Source of the DNA: Arthrobacter burdickii
GTDB taxonomy: Bacteria > Actinomycetota > Actinomycetes > Actinomycetales > Micrococcaceae
Length of the DNA: 64,000 bases
NCBI RefSeq assembly: GCF_030433645.1
Contig: NZ_JAROCG010000001.1
Span: forward strand, 1,302,001 to 1,366,000
Direction: 5' to 3'
Position numbers and translations under genes: made by a program. The notes under the pieces are model-generated. The model saw only the letters and a program-made list of their open reading frames with translations, had not been told where the DNA came from and did not search any database. Positions 17,079 to 26,161 of the stretch are shown piece after piece (positions within the stretch are counted from its first letter, which is position 1; each line of letters starts with the position of its first letter).

Positions 17079-18905
17079 ATGCATTTCTTATGGTCCAGAA
17101 CCAAAAAGTCCCTGCCGAACAAGAACCTCGCGCTGCAAACAAAGCTGATAGCTGGCCTGTGTATCGCCACAATCGCCAGTACCGCCCTGCTCCCCGCGGC
17201 CCAAGCCGGGAGCGTCCCGGCCGCCCCTGCCGCAAAGCCGGCGGTCACCGCCGAAGGCCTCCTCGACCTACCCGCCCTGACCCCTGTGATGTCCTGCACG
17301 GATCTGGTCGGCTTCGACTTCAGCTCTGCGGCCGGTTCACCCGTAACAATCACTTCGGCCGCCGTCGTCACCGCCGGGGTGCCCGCACCCTACTGCGAAG
17401 TCACCGGCACCATCGCTCCGGCGAACACCATCATCGTCCGGTTGCCCACCGAAGGGTGGACGCAACGGTACGTCCAGACCGGCTGCGGTGGGCTCTGCGG
17501 CAGAGCATCCATCAACATCGGCCAGGCCGCCGGTTGCTCCATCGTGGAAGACGGAACGGTGGCGACCGCCACCACCGACATGGGCCACCAGGGCCAGAAC
17601 GACGGCTCGTGGGCAGTGAACAACCCGCAGGCACAGATCGACTTCGCCTACCGGGGCGTGCACGTCACAGCGTTGACCGCCAAGGCACTAATCGCGAAGT
17701 TCTACGGCCAGCAGCCCGCCTTCTCCTACTTCACGGGTTGCTCCGACGGCGGCCGCGAGGGACTGATGGAAGCCCAGCGCTTCCCTGATGACTTCGACGG
17801 CATTGCCGCCGGCGCTCCCGCCAACAACATGGCCCTGCAGAATACTTACCACCACGCGTGGAACGTCCTGACCAACGAGGACGAGAACGGCAACTACATC
17901 CTGCTGTCAGGGAAACTGCCGCTGATCCACAGCGCTGTGCTGGGCGCGTGCGACGGCCTGGACGGGCTGACTGATGGAGTCCTCGATGATCCACGGGCCT
18001 GCGACTTCGACCCCGCGTCGCTCATCTGCGCTACCGGGCAGGACGCCAACACCTGCCTGTCCGCGGAAGAGGCAGCCGTGGTCCAGCGCCTGCACGACGG
18101 AGCGGTGGATGAACAAGGCCACCAACTCGAGCTTGAGATCTCCCACGAGTGGGGCTCGGAGCTGGCATGGACCCTGTTCGTACCTGCAACCCAGCGCCAG
18201 ACAGTCCCGAGCGAGAACTTCGCCCTGTCCTACCTCCGGTACCTCGCCGAGCCCAACAGCCCCCGGCCGGACTTCCAGCTCTCGGATCTCGAGTTCACCA
18301 AGAAAGCCTTCTGGGACACGATGGAGTCTTCGAGCTACATGTCAGCCCTTGACCCCGACCTTCAGGATTACGAGGAGAGCGGCGGCAAGCTCCTGCTCTG
18401 GCACGGCTGGAATGACCAGCACATCTCCCCGCAATCCACGCTGGCCTACTACGACGCCGTGCGTCAGGCGATGGGAGCCAAGACGGCCGACAGCTTCAGC
18501 AAGCTCTTCCTCTTCCCAGGAGTGGAGCACTGCAGCGGCGGAGCCGGACCGAACACCTTCGACGTCCTCACCCCGGTGATGGCATGGGTGGAAAGCGGTA
18601 AGACGCCGACCGTCATCGTCGCCTCGAAGACGGTCACGGCGGAGGGTTCCACCGCACCCATCACACGACCGGTCTACCCGTACCCGGCGGTGGCCCGGTA
18701 TGACGGGAGTGGCAGCACGTCCGACGCCTTCAACTTCGTCCCCTACACGCCGGCGAAGGACGAAGGTCCCGGATACAACTGGGTGGGCAAGAAGCTCTAC
18801 TCGTCCGATTACCAGACATGGTGCACGGCGAATGGAACACAGCTCTCCTGCAAGCCCCAGAAGGGGCGAGAGACCTGGCTCACCAAACTGGCTCAACGGG
18901 CTTAG
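17079..18905 (+). CDS. Secreted tannase/feruloyl-esterase family hydrolase
   Basis: A 608-residue exported esterase of the tannase family. A long signal peptide (helix about 23-40) is predicted to be cut after A43. The nucleophile is S222 in TGCSDGG, the acid D446 in HGWNDQH and the base H484 in VEHCSGG. The Cys neighbours C221 and C485 form the CS-D-HC disulfide arrangement typical of tannase and feruloyl esterases. An Asp-rich segment DGLDGLTDGVLDDP (292-305) looks like the family's calcium site. It would cleave gallate or hydroxycinnamate esters outside the cell. AAGGAG precedes the ATG. The dioxygenase pathway nearby favours gallate esters (tannins). Confidence 0.88.
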   Translation: MHFLWSRTKKSLPNKNLALQTKLIAGLCIATIASTALLPAAQAGSVPAAPAAKPAVTAEGLLDLPALTPVMSCTDLVGFDFSSAAGSPVTITSAAVVTAGVPAPYCEVTGTIAPANTIIVRLPTEGWTQRYVQTGCGGLCGRASINIGQAAGCSIVEDGTVATATTDMGHQGQNDGSWAVNNPQAQIDFAYRGVHVTALTAKALIAKFYGQQPAFSYFTGCSDGGREGLMEAQRFPDDFDGIAAGAPANNMALQNTYHHAWNVLTNEDENGNYILLSGKLPLIHSAVLGACDGLDGLTDGVLDDPRACDFDPASLICATGQDANTCLSAEEAAVVQRLHDGAVDEQGHQLELEISHEWGSELAWTLFVPATQRQTVPSENFALSYLRYLAEPNSPRPDFQLSDLEFTKKAFWDTMESSSYMSALDPDLQDYEESGGKLLLWHGWNDQHISPQSTLAYYDAVRQAMGAKTADSFSKLFLFPGVEHCSGGAGPNTFDVLTPVMAWVESGKTPTVIVASKTVTAEGSTAPITRPVYPYPAVARYDGSGSTSDAFNFVPYTPAKDEGPGYNWVGKKLYSSDYQTWCTANGTQLSCKPQKGRETWLTKLAQRA

Positions 18906-19551
18906 AGCCGGGTCATTTGAACCGAGGGCTCCGCTGGTCCCAGTTCTCACTGGGGCCTGCGGGCCCTTTGGCCTGTTCAACCGACACCCGGAGTGCGGCG
19001 AGTTCGCGAACGATCTGCGACGCTACCAAACGCCTGATCTGAATCGCCGATGACCGACCTTCTGTCGACTCGGCGAGTGTGATCGAGCGATCGTTCCTGT
19101 GCACTAGCAGATTCGGCTCTGTTGAATCGGACGATCGACTACGACCGACGACCCTTTCGCCCTCGGTTCGAGTCTGAGTCAGAGGTTGGGTGGTGTTGCG
19201 CAGGCGTCACGTTCTCAGCAACGTGTTGACTCAATGCTCAGGGCAGGAGCCTCGCTCATGTCAGCCTTGAATCGGCTGCGCCTGCGGCGCTAATGCGCCC
19301 GCTGGGGATACACCGGATCGAGCGGGTGTCCGTTCTCGCAAACATATGGCGGCCCCGGTTGTGGTCCTGATCGATCCAAATGACAGTGGCCTGCGGGGTT
19401 AAATCCTCGATCCGACCGGAGACCGGGGTGATTGTCCAGGTCGAGGATGATGCCCTGGCCACTTAGCTAAAGCGTCTGCTCCAATGGCCGGTCAGGGCCG
19501 CTTGGTAGGAGCCTCCCAGACATCCTCCGTGGGGTGGAACCGGTGGCGGCG
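18906..19551. other. 646-bp gene-free stretch between the gallate and hpa regions
   Basis: No convincing gene on either strand; open frames are short (63-74 codons) and lack recognisable domains. A 9-bp stem with one G-T pair (18936-18944 with 18949-18957, TCTC loop) lies 31 bp after the tannase stop and may be its terminator. Base composition is less GC-skewed at third positions than in the flanking genes. Probably an old junction or remnant between two clusters; no inverted terminal repeats or transposase were found. Confidence 0.5.
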
Positions 19552-21066
19552 TTAGCGTGCCTGTGTGTCGGCGTAGGGGTCGGCGATGCCGATGTACTGA
19601 GTGGTGGTGTATTCGGCGAGGCCTTCGGATCCGCCTTCACGTCCGAGTCCTGAGTGCTTGACGCCTCCGAAGGGAGCGGCGGCGTTGGAGATGACGCCGG
19701 CGTTGAAGCCGACCATGCCGAACTCGATCTGCTCGGCGACCCGCAGCAGGCGGTTGAAGTCCCGGCTGTACAGGTAGGAGGCGAGACCGTACTCGCTGGC
19801 GTTGGCGAGGCGGATCGCGTCGTCCTCGGTGGCGAACGTCGTGACGGGGGCTACCGGGCCGAAGATCTCCTCGCGGAGGATGGCCGCGTCGTTGGGCACA
19901 TCACCCAGGACGGTGGGCTGGTAGAAGTATCCGGGCCCCTCGACCGGAGCGCCGCCCGTGACGGCTACCGCTCCGGCATCCACCGCTGCACTCACGAGTT
20001 TGTGGACGTCGTCGCGCGCGCCGGCGTCGATGAGCGGGCCGACCTGCGTTGCCGGGTCGGTACCGCGCCCGGTGGACAGCGCACCCATGGCGGCAGCGAA
20101 CTTCCGGGTGAACTCCTCGGCAACGCTCTCGTGGACGAGGAAGCGGTTGGCAGCGGTGCAGGCCTCGCCCATGTTCCGCATCTTCGCGGCCATGGCTCCC
20201 TCGACGGCCCTGTCCAGGTCGGCATCCTCGAAGACGAGGAACGGCGCGTTGCCGCCGAGCTCCATGGACGTGCGGAGGACGTTCTGGGCTGCGTCGGCCA
20301 TGAGCCGCTTCCCCACGGGGGTGGACCCGGTGAAGGAGATCTTCCGCAGGCGGGGATCGCCGAGGAGTGGGCCGGAGATCCCGGAGGCGCTCGCGGAGGA
20401 CACGACGTTGAGGACGCCTGCGGGCAGACCGGCGTCGAGCATGGTCTGGGCGAAGAGCTGCGCGGTGAGAGGAGTCAGCTTCGCGGGCTTGAGGACCATC
20501 GTGCACCCGGCGGCGACGCCGGGGGCGACCTTGCGGGTGGCCATGGCCAGCGGGAAGTTCCACGGGGTGATCAGCAGGCAAGGCCCTACCGGCTTGTGCT
20601 GGACCAAGATCCTGTTCGTGCCCTCGGGTGCTGTCAGGTAGCGGCCGTAGTCGCGGACCGCTTCCTCGGAGAACCAGCGCAGGAACTCGGCGCCGTACTT
20701 CACTTCTCCGCGCGCCTCCGCCAGCGGCTTGCCCATTTCCAGGGTCATGAGTAGGGCGAAGTCCTCGGCGCGCTCGGTGACCAGGTCGAAGGCCCGTCGC
20801 AGGATCTCGGAGCGTTCCCGGGGTGCGGTCCGCGCCCAGGCGGCCTGCACGGCGGAGGCCGCATCGAGCGCCGCCACGGCGTCCGCGCTCGTTGCCGAGG
20901 CCAGGGTTGCGAGCGTCGCACCAGTGGCGGGATCATGCACGTCGAAGGTGCCGCCGTCGGAGGCATCCCTCCACCGGCCATCGATCAGCAGGCCGGTCGG
21001 CACTGTTGCAAGAAGCTCGGCTTCACGGGTCGCGGAGACGGCAGGGGCAAAGGCTGGAACTGTCAT
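19552..21066 (-). CDS. gabD: Succinate-semialdehyde dehydrogenase (NADP-type)
   Basis: A 504-residue ALDH most like GabD. The substrate loop has TSMELGGNAPFLVFEDAD with the catalytic Glu, and the nucleophile region reads GEACTAANRF. The open frame extends to 21249 over the aldolase gene; ATG 21066 with AAGGA before it is the better start. It is the last gene of the homoprotocatechuate operon and would oxidise the succinate semialdehyde released by HpaI to succinate. The context supports this role strongly. Confidence 0.88.
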   Translation of the reverse strand: MTVPAFAPAVSATREAELLATVPTGLLIDGRWRDASDGGTFDVHDPATGATLATLASATSADAVAALDAASAVQAAWARTAPRERSEILRRAFDLVTERAEDFALLMTLEMGKPLAEARGEVKYGAEFLRWFSEEAVRDYGRYLTAPEGTNRILVQHKPVGPCLLITPWNFPLAMATRKVAPGVAAGCTMVLKPAKLTPLTAQLFAQTMLDAGLPAGVLNVVSSASASGISGPLLGDPRLRKISFTGSTPVGKRLMADAAQNVLRTSMELGGNAPFLVFEDADLDRAVEGAMAAKMRNMGEACTAANRFLVHESVAEEFTRKFAAAMGALSTGRGTDPATQVGPLIDAGARDDVHKLVSAAVDAGAVAVTGGAPVEGPGYFYQPTVLGDVPNDAAILREEIFGPVAPVTTFATEDDAIRLANASEYGLASYLYSRDFNRLLRVAEQIEFGMVGFNAGVISNAAAPFGGVKHSGLGREGGSEGLAEYTTTQYIGIADPYADTQAR

Positions 21067-21082
21067 GGGAGTCCTTGAAGAG

Positions 21083-21898
21083 TCAGTAGCTGACGGGGGA
21101 GGTGCCGTCAGCGGAATCGACGGCGGGAGGGATGAAGGCGGCGGCGAGGGCTTCGGATCCGCGGGCGAGCAGGGCGACGTCGGCGCCGACGAGGACGAAG
21201 GATGCCCCGTGATCGAGGTAGTGGCGCGCGGTGTCGGCGTTGAAGGCATTCACACCGGCCGGTTTTCCTGCGCGTACTGCAGCCACAAGGCACCGTTCGA
21301 CGGCGGCCCGGACGTCGGGGTGTTCCTGCTGTCCGAGCAGGCCCATGGACGCCGCGAGGTCGGAGGGCCCGACGAAGATCGCATCCACCCCGTCGACCGC
21401 GAGGATGTCCTCAACCGCATCCACGGCTGTCGCCGATTCGATCTGGACCGTCAGGCTGATCGTCGTCGACGCGCGGGCCAAATAGTCCGGGACCCTGTTC
21501 CAGCGGGCGGCACGGGCCAGTGCCGACCCCACGCCGCGGACACCCTCGGGCGGATAACGCGTGGCAGCCACGGCGGCTTCCGCATCTGCCACGGTGTTGA
21601 CCATCGGGATGAGCAGGTTCTGGATTCCGAGGTCGAGGTACTGCTTGATGAGGACCGTGTCGTTGACCGGCGGCCGGACGAGCGTCTGCACGGGGTAGCC
21701 GGAGATGGCCTGGAGCTGGGCGAGGATCGATTCGAGCCCGTTGGGGCTGTGCTCGGCGTCGACGAGCAGCCAGTCCAATCCCGATCCGGCGCAGATCTCG
21801 GCGACGAGCGCACTGCCGGAGCACACCCACATGCCGGCCAGCGGACGGTCTGCGGCAGCCAGTGCCTCGGCGAAGGTGGGTCCTAGACGAAGCGGCAT
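21083..21898 (-). CDS. hpaI: 4-hydroxy-2-oxoheptane-1,7-dioate aldolase
   Basis: A 271-residue class II aldolase of the HpcH/HpaI family cleaving 4-hydroxy-2-oxoheptanedioate to pyruvate and succinate semialdehyde. Active-site blocks: LLVDAEHSPNG (base His), QIESATAVDAVE (metal Glu) and DAIFVGPSDLAASMG (metal Asp). The ATG at 21898 has GGGAG upstream and overlaps the end of hpaH by 16 bp in another frame; the longer frame to 21955 is unlikely. The next gene, gabD, takes the semialdehyde. Confidence 0.92.
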   Translation of the reverse strand: MPLRLGPTFAEALAAADRPLAGMWVCSGSALVAEICAGSGLDWLLVDAEHSPNGLESILAQLQAISGYPVQTLVRPPVNDTVLIKQYLDLGIQNLLIPMVNTVADAEAAVAATRYPPEGVRGVGSALARAARWNRVPDYLARASTTISLTVQIESATAVDAVEDILAVDGVDAIFVGPSDLAASMGLLGQQEHPDVRAAVERCLVAAVRAGKPAGVNAFNADTARHYLDHGASFVLVGADVALLARGSEALAAAFIPPAVDSADGTSPVSY

Positions 21899-22668
21899 GT
21901 GATGGCTCCCAGCGGTCCGTAGTCGGCGTGGACGGTATCGCCCTTGTCCACCCACATCGGGCGGGTGAAGGACCCGGCGAGGATGATGTCCCCGGCCTTC
22001 AAGCCGTCACCGTGGGGGGCGATCTTGTTGGCCAGCCAGTGCACGCCCGCGGCCGGGTGGTCGAGCACCCCGGCGGCTACTCCGGTCTCCTCGACGACCT
22101 GGTTCTTGTAGAGGATGGCGGACACCCAGCGCAGGTCGACGGCGTCGGGCCGCACCGGCCTGCCACCGACGACCATGGCGCCCATGGCCGCGTTGTCGGA
22201 GATGGTGTCCACGATGGTCCTGCCTTCCATCTCGATCCGCGAGTCCAGGATCTCCAGGGCCGGCACGACGTAGTCGGTGGCGTTGAGGACGTCGAAGATC
22301 GTGCAGCCCGGACCGGCGAGGTCGGCTTTGAGCACGAACGCGAGTTCCACCTCGACCCGCGGGTGCGTGTACGCATCCCACGCCACCGAGCACCCGGTCT
22401 CGAGGACCATGTCGTCGAAGATCGCGCCGTAGTCCGGCTCCGTGATGCCCGTCGCCGCCTGCATCGCCCGCGAGGTGAGCCCGATCTTCCGGCCCACCAG
22501 CGTGCGGCCGGCGTCCTCGTTGCGTTGGCGCCACAACCGCTGCACGGCGTAGGAATCCTCCACCGTCATGCCCGGGTAGCGGGCGGTCAGCAGGGGGACA
22601 GGGGTGCGGGTCCGGGCAGCGTCGACGAGTTCGTCAGCGATGGACTCGATGGTCGCGGGGTCAAGCAT
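21883..22668 (-). CDS. hpaH: 2-oxo-hept-4-ene-1,7-dioate hydratase
   Basis: A 261-residue member of the hydratase/decarboxylase family (HpaH/MhpD). It adds water to the open-chain dienoate to give the HpaI substrate and needs a divalent metal. Recognisable blocks are [21 protein letters not shown] (metal Glu residues) and [21 protein letters not shown] 22668 has GAGGAG seven bases upstream; the frame upstream to 22956 reaches into hpaD and is not coding. Length matches the family. Confidence 0.92.
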   Translation of the reverse strand: MLDPATIESIADELVDAARTRTPVPLLTARYPGMTVEDSYAVQRLWRQRNEDAGRTLVGRKIGLTSRAMQAATGITEPDYGAIFDDMVLETGCSVAWDAYTHPRVEVELAFVLKADLAGPGCTIFDVLNATDYVVPALEILDSRIEMEGRTIVDTISDNAAMGAMVVGGRPVRPDAVDLRWVSAILYKNQVVEETGVAAGVLDHPAAGVHWLANKIAPHGDGLKAGDIILAGSFTRPMWVDKGDTVHADYGPLGAITCRFV

Positions 22669-22760
22669 TTCCGTACTCCTCAGGTGTTCGGGCAACTCAG
22701 GGGACCTCTGGGAGCCGGTCCCACATCTGGGGGAGGCGGGACCGGCAACGCGATGAGCGG

Positions 22761-23840
22761 TTAGAGCTGGGCGCCGAGCTTGAAGCCCTCGGCTGCCGTG
22801 TCGTCGTCCTTGCGCGTGTACGAGAAGCCGTCGGCACCGACGGTGACAGCCATTTCGCTCTTGTCCTCGCGTGCGATGACGGGCTGCGGGTTGCCGTCGA
22901 GGTCCAGGACCAGGGAGGCTTCGGTATACCAGGACGGCACGACGGCGTTGCCCCACCAGTCGCGGCGCTGGTTGTCGTGGACGTCCCAGGTGACGGTCGG
23001 GTTGTCCGGGTCTCCGGTGTAGTAGTCCTGCGTGTAGATCTCGATGCGGTGGTCGTCCGGGTCGAGGATGTAGAGGTAGAAGGCGTTGGAGACACCATGG
23101 CGTCCGGGGCCGCGCTCGATGCGGTCGCTGATCCGCAGGGCGCCCATCTTGTCGCAGATCTGGATGATGTTGTGCTTCTCGTGGGTGGCGAACGCAACGT
23201 GGTGCATGCGCGGGCCGTCACCGCCGGTAAGCGCGGTGTCATGGACGGTCTGCTTGCGGTGCATCCAGGCGGCGTAGGTGACGCCGTCGGAGTCCTTGAT
23301 GTCCTCCGAGACGCGGAAGCCGAGGTCCTCGAGGTACGCCCGGCCGCGCGGCACGTCGGGGGTGACCTGGTTGAAGTGGTCCAGACGGACCAGTTCACCG
23401 GCGGAGTAGAGGTCGTAGCGCTGGGTGAGGCGCTCGACGTGCTGCACGTCGTAGAAGAACTCGTAGGGGAAGCCCAGCGGGTCCTCGACGCGGACGGAGT
23501 CCCCGACGCCCTTGGTGAAACCGTTGCGGCGGCGTTCGGTGCGGCAGCCGAGTTCCTGGTAGTAGGCCTCGGCGGCGTCGACCTCGGCGGGCGACTTCAC
23601 GCGATAGGCGAAGGCCGCGACGGCGGCGACCGGGCCCTGGCGGAGCACGAGGTTGTGGTGGATGAATTCCTCGAGGGAGCGCAGGTAGATCGCGTTCTCG
23701 TCCTCCTCGGTGACGTGCAGACCGAGGACGTCGACGTAGAACTGGCGGGAGCGGGCGAGGTCGGTGACCACGATCTCCATGTACGCGCAGCGCACGATAT
23801 CCGGAGCGGGGAGGGTGGGGGTGGGGACGAAATCAGTCAT
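22761..23840 (-). CDS. hpaD: Homoprotocatechuate 2,3-dioxygenase
   Basis: A 359-residue type I extradiol dioxygenase opening 3,4-dihydroxyphenylacetate to 5-carboxymethyl-2-hydroxymuconate semialdehyde. It looks very close to the structurally known Brevibacterium fuscum and Arthrobacter MndD enzymes. Metal ligands fall at the same numbers, H155, H214 and E267, as do second-sphere H200, H248 and Y257. The metal may be Fe or Mn, since the Arthrobacter homologue is Mn-dependent and the sites do not differ visibly. It is fourth in the operon, between hpaE and hpaH. Confidence 0.96.
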   Translation of the reverse strand: MTDFVPTPTLPAPDIVRCAYMEIVVTDLARSRQFYVDVLGLHVTEEDENAIYLRSLEEFIHHNLVLRQGPVAAVAAFAYRVKSPAEVDAAEAYYQELGCRTERRRNGFTKGVGDSVRVEDPLGFPYEFFYDVQHVERLTQRYDLYSAGELVRLDHFNQVTPDVPRGRAYLEDLGFRVSEDIKDSDGVTYAAWMHRKQTVHDTALTGGDGPRMHHVAFATHEKHNIIQICDKMGALRISDRIERGPGRHGVSNAFYLYILDPDDHRIEIYTQDYYTGDPDNPTVTWDVHDNQRRDWWGNAVVPSWYTEASLVLDLDGNPQPVIAREDKSEMAVTVGADGFSYTRKDDDTAAEGFKLGAQL

Positions 23841-23894
23841 GGTCTTCTCTTCTTCGAGCAGGGATGGATTCGAGCAGGGATGCAGGAGTCGGAC

Positions 23895-25436
23895 TCAGCC
23901 TTCGTTGGCAGCGGAGTCTTCGACGCTGCCGAACTTCGGTGTGTGGACGGTGCCGAGCGTGATGTGCACGGCCTGCTGGTCGGTGTAGAAATCGATGGAC
24001 CGGTAGCCGCCTTCGTGGCCGAGCCCGGAGGATTTCACGCCGCCGAAGGGGGTGCGAAGGTCGCGGACGTTGTGGCTGTTCAGCCACACCATTCCGGCTT
24101 CGACATTGGAGGAGAAGGTGTGGGCGCGTGTGAGGTTCTGCGTCCAGATGTAGGCCGCGAGCCCGTATTTCGTGTTGTTGGCGAGTGCGAGTGCCTCGTC
24201 GTCCGTGTCGAACGGTGTGATGGCGACGACGGGGCCGAAGATCTCCTCCTGGAAGATCCGCGCGTCGGGGGCTACATCGGCGAAGACGGTGGGGGCGATG
24301 TAGTTGCCTTCGGGCAGGTGGTCGGGACGGCCACCGCCGGCGAGGAGCCGGCCCTCTGTCTTGCCGATCTCCACGTAGGACGCGACCTTGTCGTAGTGCT
24401 CGGGGTGGACGAGCGCCCCGACCTCGGTCTTCGGATCGTGCGGGTCGCCGACGACGATCGTCTTCGCCCTCGCGGCGTACTTGTCGCAGAACTCCTCGTA
24501 GACGGCTCGCTCGACGAGGATGCGGGAGCCGGCTGTGCAGCGTTCCCCGTTGAGGGAGAAGACACCGAAGAGGGCCGAGTCAATGGCGGCGTCGATGTCC
24601 GCATCGGCGAAGACGACGCAGGGGGACTTCCCTCCGAGCTCCATGGAGAGTCCCTTGAGGTTCGCCGCGGCGTTGCGGAAGATCGTCTGGCCGGTGGTGG
24701 TCTCGCCCGTGAAGGAGATCAGGGGGACGTCGGGGTGCTTCACGAGGGCGTCCCCGGCTTCCTCGCCGAGTCCGTTGACGAGGTTGAACACGCCGTCGGG
24801 CAGGCCTGCGTCCTGGAAGATTCGGGCCCAGAGTGATGCTGAGAGGGGAGTGAACTCGGCCGGCTTGAGGACGACGGTATTGCCGGTCGCCAGGGCGGGA
24901 GCGAGCTTCCAGGACTCCAGCATGAAGGGCGTGTTCCACGGCGTGATGAGCCCGGCCACGCCGATGGGTTTCCGGTTCACGTAGTTGATCTGCGACCCGG
25001 GAACTTTCATGGCGTCGTCGAACTGCGCGACGATCAGGTCGGCGAAGAAGCGGAAGTTCTCCGCCGCGCGCAGGGCCTGGCCCTTCGCCTGGGTGATGGG
25101 CAGCCCGGTGTCGAAGGTCTCGAGTTCTGCGAGCCGTTCCTCCTGGGCCTCGACGGCGTCGGCGATCCGGTTGAGGACGCGGGCGCGCTCGCGGGGCTTC
25201 ATCCTCGGCCAGGGCCCGTTCGTGAAGGCCTCCCGCGCGGCTGCTACCGCGAGGTCGATGTCCTCTTTCTGCCCCGCCGCGGCTGTGGCGTAGGTCGTGT
25301 TGGACACCGGGTCGAGGACATCGAACGTCTTCCCTCCGATCGAGTCGACGAACCTGCCACCGATGTAGTGCTGGATGGAGGTGGGCAGGTCCTGCGGCAC
25401 GTAATGCGCTGTGGTCTGGTCTGCAGTGAACGTCAT
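23895..25436 (-). CDS. hpaE: 5-carboxymethyl-2-hydroxymuconate semialdehyde dehydrogenase
   Basis: A 513-residue ALDH of the HpaE type that oxidises the HpaD product with NAD. Catalytic elements are LSMELGGKSPCVVF (Glu) and SLNGERCTAGSR (Cys), and the cofactor loop reads ISFTGETTTGQ. It lies 54 bp upstream of hpaD in the operon. Alternative ALDH substrates are unlikely given the neighbours. Confidence 0.92.
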   Translation of the reverse strand: MTFTADQTTAHYVPQDLPTSIQHYIGGRFVDSIGGKTFDVLDPVSNTTYATAAAGQKEDIDLAVAAAREAFTNGPWPRMKPRERARVLNRIADAVEAQEERLAELETFDTGLPITQAKGQALRAAENFRFFADLIVAQFDDAMKVPGSQINYVNRKPIGVAGLITPWNTPFMLESWKLAPALATGNTVVLKPAEFTPLSASLWARIFQDAGLPDGVFNLVNGLGEEAGDALVKHPDVPLISFTGETTTGQTIFRNAAANLKGLSMELGGKSPCVVFADADIDAAIDSALFGVFSLNGERCTAGSRILVERAVYEEFCDKYAARAKTIVVGDPHDPKTEVGALVHPEHYDKVASYVEIGKTEGRLLAGGGRPDHLPEGNYIAPTVFADVAPDARIFQEEIFGPVVAITPFDTDDEALALANNTKYGLAAYIWTQNLTRAHTFSSNVEAGMVWLNSHNVRDLRTPFGGVKSSGLGHEGGYRSIDFYTDQQAVHITLGTVHTPKFGSVEDSAANEG

Positions 25437-25474
25437 CGTTGATTCCTTACTGCTCGGGTGATTCGAGGCGTGTG

Positions 25475-26161
25475 TCAGGTGTTCTTGGTCTGGCTGAGGT
25501 AGGCGTCGAGGGTGGCACTGCGATGGAGACGGGCGGCGCGTTCTATGTCGGCGGCGTCTGCCCCGGACTGGATGAGCTGAAGGAGCGCCTCGTGTTCCTC
25601 GACCGACTCCTGGGCGCGTCCGGGGACGAAGCGGAAGGTCGAGGACCGCAGGGAGGCCAACCGATTCCAGCCGCGATGCACGAGGTCCAGGATGTGCGGA
25701 TTGGGACAGTTCTCGAACAGGACGCTGTGGAAGTCCTGGTTGAGCCGGGTGAAGCGCACGGGGTCGAAGTGCTCGAGGCAGGCGCGCATCTCCTCGTTCA
25801 CGGCCCGGGCACGGGCGATGTCGTCCGGTCCGATCAGGGGTGAGGAGAGGGCCGTCGCTGCACCCTCGACAATGCTGAGCGTCTGCATGGTGTAGAGGTA
25901 CTCGGTGGGATCGATGCCCGCGACCGTCGCGCCGACGTTGCGTTCGAAGGTGACCAGTCCCTCCGCTTCCAGCCGACGGATGGCCTCGCGGACCGGCACC
26001 ACGCTGACGCCGAGGTCCTCGGCGATCTTTGCCAGGACCAGCCGGTACCCGGGGGAGTAGGTACCATCCACGATCTGCTTCTTCACGGCGTGATAGGCCT
26101 GTTCCGACTTGCTGCCGGCAGTGGCTGCGGCAGAAGGGCCAGCGAGTGTTGTGTCAGCCAT
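25475..26161 (-). CDS. GntR-family (FCD) regulator of the hpa operon
   Basis: A 228-residue regulator. The winged-helix DNA-binding part is IAEDLGVSVVPVREAIRRLEAEGLV (about 46-70), and an FCD domain with metal-type His residues follows. It is embedded in the operon, overlapping the end of the hpaG-like gene by 8 bp. Such FCD proteins often bind TNGTATACNA-like palindromes; TCGTATACGA occurs just upstream of the operon at 27655. Probably an autoregulated repressor of homoprotocatechuate breakdown. Confidence 0.88.
   Translation of the reverse strand: MADTTLAGPSAAATAGSKSEQAYHAVKKQIVDGTYSPGYRLVLAKIAEDLGVSVVPVREAIRRLEAEGLVTFERNVGATVAGIDPTEYLYTMQTLSIVEGAATALSSPLIGPDDIARARAVNEEMRACLEHFDPVRFTRLNQDFHSVLFENCPNPHILDLVHRGWNRLASLRSSTFRFVPGRAQESVEEHEALLQLIQSGADAADIERAARLHRSATLDAYLSQTKNT

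Noticed and set aside
18913..19462. Small minus-strand frames in the gap after the tannase gene
   Set aside because: 63-68 codons, no ribosome site, no recognisable domain and no conserved neighbour; kept only as a gene-free stretch.
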